DNA of 64,000 nucleotides from Cinnamomum chago (taxonomy: Eukaryota; Streptophyta; Magnoliopsida; Laurales; Lauraceae): NCBI GenBank assembly GCA_038049695.1, contig CP142453.1, forward strand, positions 34,998,501-35,062,500, read 5' to 3'. The notes below the pieces were generated by a model, which worked only from the letters and a program-made list of their open reading frames with translations, did not search any database and was not told the origin of the DNA. Made by a program: the position numbers and the translations under genes. This document shows positions 56,096 to 64,000 of this stretch, in pieces. Positions within the stretch are counted from its first letter, which is position 1. Every line of letters starts with the position of its first letter.

Positions 56096-57589
56096 ATGGC
56101 CATAGCAGCAGAAACCCAATTTCATGTTCTCGCTGTTGATGATAGTCTCATAGACAGGAAACTGATTGAAAGGCTTCTCAAAACATCATCTTACCAAGGT
56201 ATATAGATGAAAAAAGCACATTCTCTCTCTCTCTCTCTCTCAAAATATTTTTCTTTTCAATTACTTCATCTGGGTACTGAATTTCTTCTTCTTCTTTCTG
56301 GGTTTTGCATGATTCAGTCACAGCCGTGGATTCTGGAAGCAAGGCTCTGGAATTCTTGGGTTTGCAAGATGAACAGAGAAAACCAGCTTCTGATTCTTCA
56401 GAAAGCCAGGTAATTGAATGGTTTCTTGTTTATGATCATGGGTATGAATTGTAGTTTTTGTCTTGGTTTTGATTGGAATTCTTATGAACAAAAGCAGGAA
56501 ATAGAAGTGAATCTCATCATCACTGACTACTGTATGCCCGGAATGACTGGTTATGACCTCCTGAGGAAAATCAAGGTACCTTTTCTATGTTTTTCATTCT
56601 CTCTGCTCCTTTTCTTTTGCTCTCATTTCATTCAGTCAGCAATTGATGTTTTCTTGTCTTTTTTTTTTTCAGGAATCATCATCACTTAAAGATATACCTG
56701 TTGTGATCATGTCATCTGAAAATGTTCCTTCTAGAATTAACAGGTAAAATTCATAACTATTCATGCTATTTGTTTTAATTCCCCTTCTTTTTTCTCTTAT
56801 TTCTATTTAAATGAATTGGGTCTCTTTTAAATCCAGAGAATTTGCCAAAATCTCCACGTTTCCGGGAGGATCAACATGAAAACTATATCTAATTTGATGC
56901 AAACATGAGCAAAAAAGAAAGCCCATGAAGTGATTTGAAAACTTTCATTTTCAAATGCTATGATTTCCTTTTTCCTTGTCAATCTAAATGAGAATTACAT
57001 AAAACTTATGCAATTTAACACAAAAAAATATGTTAGGAGGTTATAAATGGAAATGGTCTGTATATAATATTTAAACTTTCATCAGATTCCTCCTATTAAT
57101 CGAAATGGTGAATAGGGATTTCTGATTGATTGATCATAACCATCCGATTGAAGACCATCAAACGGTCTACCTATTATGTGATCTAACTGATGACCAATCG
57201 AGAATGTGGTCCATTAAGCCATGTGTCTGATTTGGATGCAGAACATGAAACTGATACGGCCGGGTCAAGTTTAGATTGACTGCAACAAAAATCACAAAGT
57301 AAAGTTAGTCAAATTGCATTACTCTGCAAGCCGAAATGAATTACTAAGATAAAATGTTTATGGATTATTAAACAGATGCTTGGAAGAAGGAGCAGAGGAA
57401 TTCTTTCTCAAACCAGTGCAGTTATCAGATGTGAACAGACTTCTACCCCATCTGCTGAAGGGAAAACCCAAAGAGCAGCATCAGCAGGAACAACAACATG
57501 AACAGCCCAACAATAAAAGAAAGGCTATTGATGAAGACCTTTGTCCGAAGAACACAAGACAGAGATACAGTGGTTTGACAGTTATGTAA
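56096..57589 (+). CDS. Type-A cytokinin response regulator (ARR-like)
   Basis: Five exons, 56096-56198, 56318-56409, 56498-56575, 56673-56743 and 57376-57589, join through GT-AG introns into 558 nt (185 residues). The ATG has a good context (ACCATGGCC). Residues about 8-135 form one receiver domain: acidic pair D15-D16 ([19 protein letters not shown]), phospho-acceptor D75 ([18 protein letters not shown]) and K127 (FFLKPVQ). The tail is short and Gln-rich ([12 protein letters not shown]) with a basic NKRK stretch. There is no Myb-like GARP domain, which makes it type A. Such proteins receive phosphate from AHP carriers and act as negative feedback on cytokinin signalling in the nucleus or cytosol. 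The sequence is nearest to ARR8/ARR9 in my memory. Intron 1 contains a (CT)n run at about 56220-56240. All key residues are present and the gene looks functional. Confidence 0.95.
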
Positions 57590-58540
57590 TCCTTTATTCT
57601 TTTTCTTAGGGAAATCCCCATAAGATTTCATTTTTCAACAATTTCCTGTTTCTTCTGCTTTTGATCGGACAGGTGTCAAGAAATTATAGATTTTAGAGAT
57701 ATTTTAGAGATATAGCGTTATAAAGAAGTGTTTTTTTCTTTTTTTGTTGGTAGAAACATCTGGTTGATGTTAGGGTTATAAAGAAGTGTTCTTATTAATG
57801 GGAAATCTGTGTATTCTTGTAAATGAATGTACTAGTTCCAATTTTGTTGTGTTGAGCAAAGAAACGCCCATTTTGCCAGTGTAATTGTAAAGGTGACGAT
57901 AATTTCACTTGAGAGGAAAATGAAAGATAGTATTGAAGACATCAAAATGCTGTTAGGCCGCCATGTGAATCGGTCGCTGATTAAAAATGTAGCCACTTGT
58001 TGTCGCACTCAGGTGGCGTTTGTCTGCAACTGGGATTTCTTAGAATTAGGAAGGGTTACAATCATGATAAAGGGCTTTGGCCCCCTCTCTTAGCTTTACC
58101 CGGCACGTGGATAGGAGAGTTTGCATATGCTATCAATGGATTAGTTCTCGACCGTATTGAGTGTACCTCGGGTTCAAGACCAAAGCCTTATGTGCGGAGA
58201 GTGCCATTGTTTATTAGAGCACCTCATCTAAAGAAGGGGTGGTGGTGATTCCTCACCCAATCCACATCCCAATAAACCACCTTGAATGGGATCCATGTTT
58301 CATGGTTTGGATTGATCTTTTTATATATTCGGGTGGGGTGGTATGGATTGATCTTTCTATATGTATTCGGATGGGGTGGGTTGTGGTTGACATTTCTTAT
58401 CTAGTTAACCATTGGGTTAGATCAACTTAAGTCAGTTCTTGCTATTTGTTCTTGCCATTTGACCAATCGACCAACTCGATCTAACCTTGCAAGGTTTCTT
58501 ATCCTTTAGGTTGCTTTGGGACGTCAAGTCCTCAGGGACT
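57590..58540. other. Downstream flank of the response regulator, no gene recognised
   Basis: Likely 3' UTR to about 57850, followed by anonymous sequence. A GTGG-ATGGATTGATCTTT phrase repeats at about 58305 and 58342. Confidence 0.4.
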
Positions 58541-58559
58541 CCTCACCGGTTCTCCTCAA

Positions 58560-58800
58560 GGATTTTGGATTTGAAAATCCTGTTTGACAACCGCAAATCT
58601 TCTAGGATTTAGGCCAGTGGATATTTTCATTTTTGCTGATTTTTAGATCCAACACTCTCCCATAAGATTTGAAAATGCTCAATTTTGCAGACTTATGCAG
58701 TAACACCGGTTTTTCTCAATTATAAGCACATGTGTTGACTTGAAATCCTTAGCTACATAAATCCACAATGAGGAGTTCTCCAAGTTGCAGCAGTGAGGAG
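58560..58800 (+). repeat. Dispersed repeat family, diverged copy
   Basis: GATTTGAAAATCC, CCCATAAGATTTGAAAATGC, TTTTTCTCAATTATA-GCAC and TTGAAATCCTTAGCTACATA parallel the repeat units at 43977-44991. This copy is more diverged. Confidence 0.5.
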
Positions 58801-59315
58801 TTCTCAAACATGAGGGCTTGACTTAAACCCATAATAGGTTTTAGACCCAAAGTAGCCAATGTTAATTTTGTGACCCACCATTACTGAGGGTGTGAAATGA
58901 CCCGAAATGGAGGAGAACTCCTCTAATGGGTTAAAATAGGAGATTTTTTGGTTAAGTGGGCCATTCTATAGCTTTTACACCCAAACTAGCCAATGCCAAT
59001 TTTGGTGACTAAGAAGATCAAGGGTCATGAATTATCCTAAAATGACCCAAAATTGAGAAAAGATCAGCTGATAGACTTGGGGGAGATGATCACGAGCCAA
59101 ATAGGTCGTTTCAGCCACTTTTTGACTTCTAAGTTATGATGAAACTTCAAGGGCCTGGACTACCACAAATGCAAGAGAATCATCACGTTTGTATGCGCTT
59201 CGAGTTTCATCACGAGAAGCATCCGGCATGATGAATATAAATCATCACGTTTGTCGGCACTTCGAAATTGGAGGGGGAGTTATAAGGTAATTTTTGTGTT
59301 TAGTTGACCGTGTTT
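58801..59315. other. Intergenic, no gene recognised
   Basis: Contains a duplicated phrase, AATCATCACGTTTGT-GGCACTTCGA, at about 59180 and 59245. Nothing coding recognised. Confidence 0.35.
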
Positions 59316-59319
59316 ACTG

Positions 59320-59725
59320 ACTCTCCGTTTGGAAAGGGAGGAAAATAGCGGGGAGGAAAAGAACAGGGGAAAGTGGGGGGAAAAGTTTTCTAGATGGTGT
59401 TTGGGAAATGGGGAAGGGAAAATGGGGGGTGGGGGGGGGGAGGGGAAAATGGGTGAAAAAATTCCCCCCCCCCCCCAAAATAGAAGGGAAAATGGGGGAA
59501 AGGAGGGGAAAAGTTGAAAAATTACAAAACTGCCATTTGTCTATAAAATATAATTTTGAAGTTTTTATAAAAGTAAAGACAAAATGATAATTTTCTCTCT
59601 ATCTCACAAACAAACAAAACCCTACTTTTTCACTTTTCTTCCATCTACTTTTTGACTTCCCAAATAAGAGGAAGGAAAATTAATTTTCCCTCCCCTCCCC
59701 TCCCCACTTCCAAAACATAGGGTAA
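59320..59725. mobile_element. Foldback element with G-rich and C-rich arms
   Basis: CTCCGTTTGGAAAGGGAGGAAAA at about 59321 is mirrored by TTTTCCCTCCCC and CACTTCCAAAACA-AGGG at about 59680-59725. Long G runs (about 59424-59441) and a C run (59463-59475) lie inside. The overlapping open frame of Gly/Lys/Glu is an artefact of the repeat. Confidence 0.45.
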
Positions 59726-60855
59726 GGTTCAAGTCCAACTTACTTCTTTCCTACTTCTGTGCTAATGCCAGCTTGAGAGTTCTTTGTCAAATTCGTGGGG
59801 CTTCAAAACTAAAAGAGAAGTTAAATGAGCTCTAACATTTTAAAATTTTAATTCTACCATATTTGGATGAGTCTATCCCGATAGATGAAGTAATGTTGTC
59901 AACACATGTCCTCCATTTCACCTCAACTCTAAATGCTTCAATTTCCTTGAGTAAAAGTGGATTTTACTCTAAACATTAACTTCACAATAAGCTTCTAAAT
60001 GTAGTGAAATGAAGTACTCTACTTTAACTTCAACCTACTTCTCCTGCACTTCACTCCTCACGTAAGATGCACTTCATTTTACTCTACTCCTCATTTATCC
60101 AAATAGATACAAGGATTCTTTCTTCAAAGTTGAATTAACTTCTTGAAGGATGAACCAGTGATATGTGGCCTACTCATTCTTCTTCCTTAAAGTTGAGATA
60201 TGGTTGGGAAGAAATTATGCCAAAATTCTATCACCTTGATCCACGTAGCATATGGCCCCACCTCCATTGGCAGACCTACATGTCACCACATAGGTGTGAC
60301 CGCACTCGCGAGATTCAAGAAAATTATTAAATAACACCTTAAGAAATTTTATTTATTATTTAACTTCTTAATTTGACAATTACTTGCACAACCCAAATGA
60401 AAATCCAGAATCCGCCATTGTACCTCTTTACTTAAGTCGTTTCATCTAAAACGAAATGATTTGTATGGTATCCCTTCTTCCTCAACCACTGTAACTCTTC
60501 ATCTCTCTTCCTCAACTACTAGGGCTCTTCACCCATTCAATAACTATCATCTTCCTCTTTCTCCACTCTTTCTATCCCAGTACCTACCAAGGTATGATCT
60601 TTTATTCCAATGTTCTATTATTTTGCTGTTGATGTCAATAAAAATGTTTGCCTGTGGCTGTTTTTTTTTTTTTTTTTTTTTTTTCTTTTCTTCCTAAGGC
60701 ATAGAATATGGGGATTTGACATTGGGAGCTTTTCTTTGAAAAAAATGCCAATAGACGTGTTCGTAATTAATTTCTTAATATTTCAGAATCACTAGCTATT
60801 TAGCACTAGGGCTTCTTTCTTTCTTTTAAAGAAAAATTATTAATAGATATAAGAC
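59726..60855. other. Intergenic, no gene recognised
   Basis: Contains a poly-T run at 60661-60684. No coding exon recognised. Confidence 0.4.
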
Positions 60856-61096
60856 CTAACTCTGACGATTACTACCTAGCATTCCCAATATATTCTTTGT
60901 CATGAAAATGTGCATCACACCCCCTTCTAATGTTTTTGGCAACCTTGAAGTATTTTTCATGTCAACGGTAACTCTGACGATTACTGCCTGGCATTTCCAA
61001 TATATTCTTTGTCGTTGATACCACGAGATTAACATATGCATGGCACCCCCTTCTATCGTTTTTGGCAACCTTGAAGTCTTTTTCATGTCAACGGTA
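60856..61096. repeat. Two tandem copies of a roughly 110-126 bp unit
   Basis: TAACTCTGACGATTACT-CCT-GCATT-CCAATATATTCTTTGTC ... GTTTTTGGCAACCTTGAAGT-TTTTTCATGTCAACGGTA occurs at about 60857-60968 and 60969-61095. The second copy has an extra segment (GTTGATACCACGAGATTAAC). The minus-strand open frame through it repeats itself and is not a real gene. Confidence 0.85.
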
Positions 61097-61233
61097 CGAT
61101 TTGTTAATTTTAGCCATTAATAAGTGACCCTTCATGTCCCCTCGTCCCCCACAATTTAAATTGCCCATTAATGGTTGCAACCATTCATTCAAATAGTGTC
61201 TTTTTAAATGGACACAAGGGTGCATTCTTTATA

Positions 61234-62577
61234 GAGATAATTAGCGAAAGGTCCCTAGAATTGAATCTTTCTAGCCTCCAGTCCAGGCAAATTCTTTTTA
61301 AAGGCTCTGGTCCAAGCAGTTAGACTGTTTGCAGCCAGAGGTCCCTGAATACAATTTACATGACTAATTTGCCCTCTTTCAACTGTTTAGGCAATCAGAT
61401 TTGAATTTTAAAATTTCAAATCTTGGATTTCCCCTCCTCATTCCTAGGTAGACGAGATTCAATCATCAGGAATTTTTAACCCCTTTTGGCGATTGATGGG
61501 CAGCTACCGAAGGTTCCTTCCTTCTTCTCTAGTGAGTGTAGCCGGACCCTGCATGTAACCACGTTGCAGAGGAAACAAAGTTCTCTGTTGGTTCTAAAGA
61601 GGAGAAAATAAATCAAGCCAGGGACTTGGTTTGCAAATCCAAGAAGTTGCAGCTAACGTGTTCGGCTTGGATTCAAGTTTGCAAAGAGGCAAAGATCGGT
61701 AGATCTGTTGGAGGGCCACGGTTCTCTCGTCAAGAGAAAGAAGATCCTCGTGTTGCAGAGAAATGGTGAAGAAGGGGCGGCTCTGTTTGAGTCCTGTTGC
61801 ATCGTTCAAACGTAGCAAGAAGATGGAAGAATCGCCTGGTGATCGTCGCCGTCCGCTGCCATCGCTTGGGAAGAAGAATCAGGACGTGTCATCGCCGGAG
61901 TTTTCTTCTATCACAGAGAAATGGTTGCAGAAGAAGAAGCAGATATCGGTTTGAGATTTGTGTCCGGCTGGGCCTCACATCGCTGTGAACAGCCGTGAAC
62001 AGAAAACAGATCGTCGAGGTAGCTGTTGTGTGTCGCCCGAGAAGGAAGTCCGTCGCCGCTGCTGCCGCGCCACGCCGTTGCCATGGAAGAAGAAGCAAAC
62101 CGAGAGAGGTTTCTGATTCTGGTTCCAGAACGTCGTAGAGAACGTGAAGAGGAAGCCCAGGTTCTGTTGGGGAAGAAGACGACGATTTGGGCTGGGTTTG
62201 GTTCCGGGTTGGTCCAGGTCAGGTCAAGCCTGACCCATTTCAGAAGTCAAATTTATCTAAGTTCTGTATTTTTTGTCAAATTTATTTGAGTTTTGGACAA
62301 ATCTATCTGAATTTTTGGCTATTTATCTGACTTCTGGAACAAATTTAGCTGAGTTCTAAACAAATTTATCTGAATTCTATACAAATCTATTTGAGTTTTT
62401 GGCTATTTATCTGACTTCTAAAACAGATTTATCTGAGTTCTGGACAAATTTATCTCATAATTTAGTTTAGACATCTTATGTCTTCAAATTTGGAAAAAGG
62501 ACCTATCACACTATGAAAAAATATTATGGACCTAAGGCAATAAAGTGACATGTTCAGGAACCGTCGCCGAATGCCCC
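61234..62577 (+). mobile_element. Pack-MULE candidate with 9-bp target duplication
   Basis: A perfect 9-bp repeat TTCTTTATA lies at 61225-61233 and 62578-62586. The ends are imperfect inverted repeats: left GAGATAATTAGCGAAAGGTC, right (reverse complement) GGGGCATTCGGCGACGGTTC, then CCT-GAA on both. The interior between about 61500 and 62230 is clearly GC-richer than its surroundings and codon-like (CGTCGCCGTCCGCTGCC), which is typical of captured genic sequence in Pack-MULEs. Several short open frames cover it but I recognise no domain. No transposase is present. Confidence 0.75.
62235..62465. repeat. AAATTTATCTGAGTTCT minisatellite
   Basis: Units of about 28-30 bp (AATTTATCTGAGTTCTGGACA and variants) are arranged in a higher-order repeat of about 110 bp that includes TTTTTGGCTATTTATCTGACTTCT twice (about 62313 and 62397). 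It lies inside the Pack-MULE candidate next to its right end. Confidence 0.85.
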
Positions 62578-62586
62578 TTCTTTATA

Positions 62587-63480
62587 TATTGTAATCGCAA
62601 CGGAAGCCAGTGCTTAGTCCAAGCCTCGATTAAAAAAAATTAAATAGTTGTTATAAAATTTATAAAAAAAACAGATTTTCAAGTATTTATAAAATTAAAT
62701 AGATTTTCAAATTTCCCTTCTTTTAAGTCATGAGAATCATTTGGTGGGCTCCTTACATTTTTAGATATTTTCTAATTCTTCTTTTATTGATTTAGTGCTA
62801 TCACTTCTAATGTTAATTGTTGTGCCATGATTAACATTAAAAAAAAAAAAAAAAGTTACAACCCATGCAATTGATGTAGCTGATTGGCCACATGCTTTAC
62901 ACGAAAAGACAAAAACCAAATGTGCATTTAAGAATGCTAAATAGTTATGCAAAGAAAATATCTGTATAAACTCGAGGCTTTAAATGCAAACAAAACTTTT
63001 ACCAATTGTGCCACAAATCTTACTATTAATGGTAAAAGGACCTGAGAACAAAAAAAAAAAAAAAAAAGGAGATAAAAAGATAATGAGGCCGTACGTAGAT
63101 TCCATGTTCACATTAACTCAAAATAAAAAAAAAGGGGCTCGCACAAGCACATTGAACACAGCTTGAGCATTTAAACAAAAAAAAAAAAAAAAAAATTATG
63201 GATAGAGTAACATCAAATATATTCTCATACTCTATCTACAAAAGTTTCTATGACGGCTTGAGCATTGTTACTTCATTAGACGCATTTGATGCACTGAGCA
63301 GAACTATCACCATTTGTATTAATGTCATCCTCTAGTTCATGCAAAAAGTGGGCACAATAATAAGGGTGCCATGCAGGAAACAATGCGGAAGGAGTCATTC
63401 GGTTCTTTGAAATATAAGCAGCAATAATATGCATCCTTTTCAGAAACCTCTGCAACAGACGCCAATTTGGTTCACTAAAA
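62587..63480. other. Intergenic, no gene recognised
   Basis: AT-rich with several A runs (about 62838-62854, 63050-63067 and 63176-63195). No coding exon recognised. Confidence 0.4.
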
Positions 63481-63489
63481 ATGGGTGAA

Positions 63490-63745
63490 AATGATCGAGG
63501 ATGGGGAAGAGGAGAGACGAGATGGTGGATGTGAGGATGAAAATAGATGGATTGGAGTGATGGTAGGCTGTTTGTATTGATGATGGTGACTTGTTTGGAT
63601 GGATGGATAAGATGGAGGATGGTGATGAGAAAAAATGGGCGTTAGCCTATGTGGGGGTGTTGCAGAGGATGGCAGGGACCATGTGATGGAGTAAGATTAT
63701 GAGGTTGATGAGGGGGTGTTGCAGAGAGGGTTGGCCAAGATGAAA
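63490..63745. repeat. GATGG-rich simple-sequence region
   Basis: Repeated GATGGATGG, GGATGGTGATG and TGGGGGTGTTGCAGAG phrases (the last at about 63652 and 63712). Purine-rich on the plus strand; no coding evidence. Confidence 0.6.
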
Positions 63746-63854
63746 TAGGAGTTATGAGAATTTACCACTCCTAAAATCAAGAATTTGCTAAGAATCCATT
63801 CTAGATCTAAAACTATCATAATATAAATGCAAGACTACGCGGAGGTTACATTAG

Positions 63855-64000
63855 GGCTGTACAAAAATCTATTTTTACCGCAAAACCGAACCGAACCGAC
63901 CGAACCTGGCAATTCGGATTGGTTTATAGTAGATCGGTTCGGTTAATGGTTTGAAAATCATAAAAACCGCTTATAATGGTCGGTTATTGGTTTGAGCCCA
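63855..64000. repeat. CCGAACCGAACCG repeat, runs off the window end
   Basis: TTAGGGCTGTACAAAAATC is followed by AAACCGAACCGAACCGACCG and GATCGGTTCGGTTAATGG. This is the common start of a non-coding plant repeat with CCGAA/TTCGG tandem units. The other end is outside the window. Confidence 0.5.

Noticed and set aside
57893..58248. Open frames downstream of the response regulator
   Set aside because: No domains, overlapping frames with equal length, and position consistent with 3' flank.
60856..61086. Small gene with repeated KTSRLPKT sequence
   Set aside because: The repetition follows the underlying DNA tandem duplication, not a protein repeat.
61594..62289. Several overlapping open frames on both strands
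   Set aside because: All are short and overlap in a GC-rich insert; I recognised no protein, so they are described under the Pack-MULE candidate only.

Overview
The window is nuclear DNA from a flowering plant with a repeat-rich genome. The evidence is plant-specific gene families (trichome birefringence-like, type-A response regulator), GT-AG introns, and a dense mixture of CACTA, Mutator-like, Harbinger, gypsy and copia elements. The species cannot be named from the sequence. Only two host genes look intact: a TBL polysaccharide O-acetyltransferase (9692 to 5671, minus strand, five exons) and a type-A cytokinin response regulator (56096-57589, plus strand, five exons). Almost everything else is transposon or transposon debris.

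Layout. 1-5535 is the right part of a CACTA (En/Spm) element: a decayed multi-exon transposase-type gene, a copia reverse-transcriptase scrap, pieces of two host genes (20S proteasome beta-5 and an NPH3-type BTB protein), and a GCGGTCGC-rich terminus ending CTAGTAGTG. Its end lies 135 bp from the TBL stop codon. 5671-9692 is the TBL gene, with a hairpin MITE in intron 4 and a tandem triplication in intron 2. 9693-13803 is mostly anonymous sequence with possible LTR remnants.

13804-23822 is the most interesting object: a roughly 10-kb CACTA-bounded unit (CACTACTAGAAAA ... CTAGTAGTG, flanked by TTT on both sides) carrying fragments of at least five host genes, all on the minus strand and most with splice sites preserved. 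They are a GH19 chitinase exon, four exons of an ARIA-like armadillo protein, an exon chain I could not identify, DNA topoisomerase I, and the first two exons of a conserved plant protein of unknown function. A second CACTA terminus at 19102 inside the unit suggests a compound element built from two neighbours.

24374-26335 holds two related long-TIR Mutator-like elements, one with a perfect 9-bp target duplication. 26631-26786 is a TA-flanked MITE. 31082-35330 and 52037-54548 are two solo LTRs with perfect 5-bp duplications; their lengths of 4.2 and 2.5 kb suit Del/Tekay-type gypsy elements. 36145-41361 is a Tat-type gypsy element with a complete 5' LTR, decayed gag-protease-RT-RNase H, no integrase, and a 3' LTR cut to 427 bp, still flanked by GAAAC. 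43564-44942 has a 28-G run followed by a 672-bp tandem duplication. 45151-47512 is a PIF/Harbinger-like element (TTA duplication) with only a Myb/SANT-like ORF. 61234-62577 is a Pack-MULE candidate with a perfect 9-bp duplication and a GC-rich interior.

The two host genes have no evident functional link: one modifies cell-wall polysaccharides in the Golgi, the other damps cytokinin signalling. The main biological theme is repeated capture and shuffling of host exons by DNA transposons.
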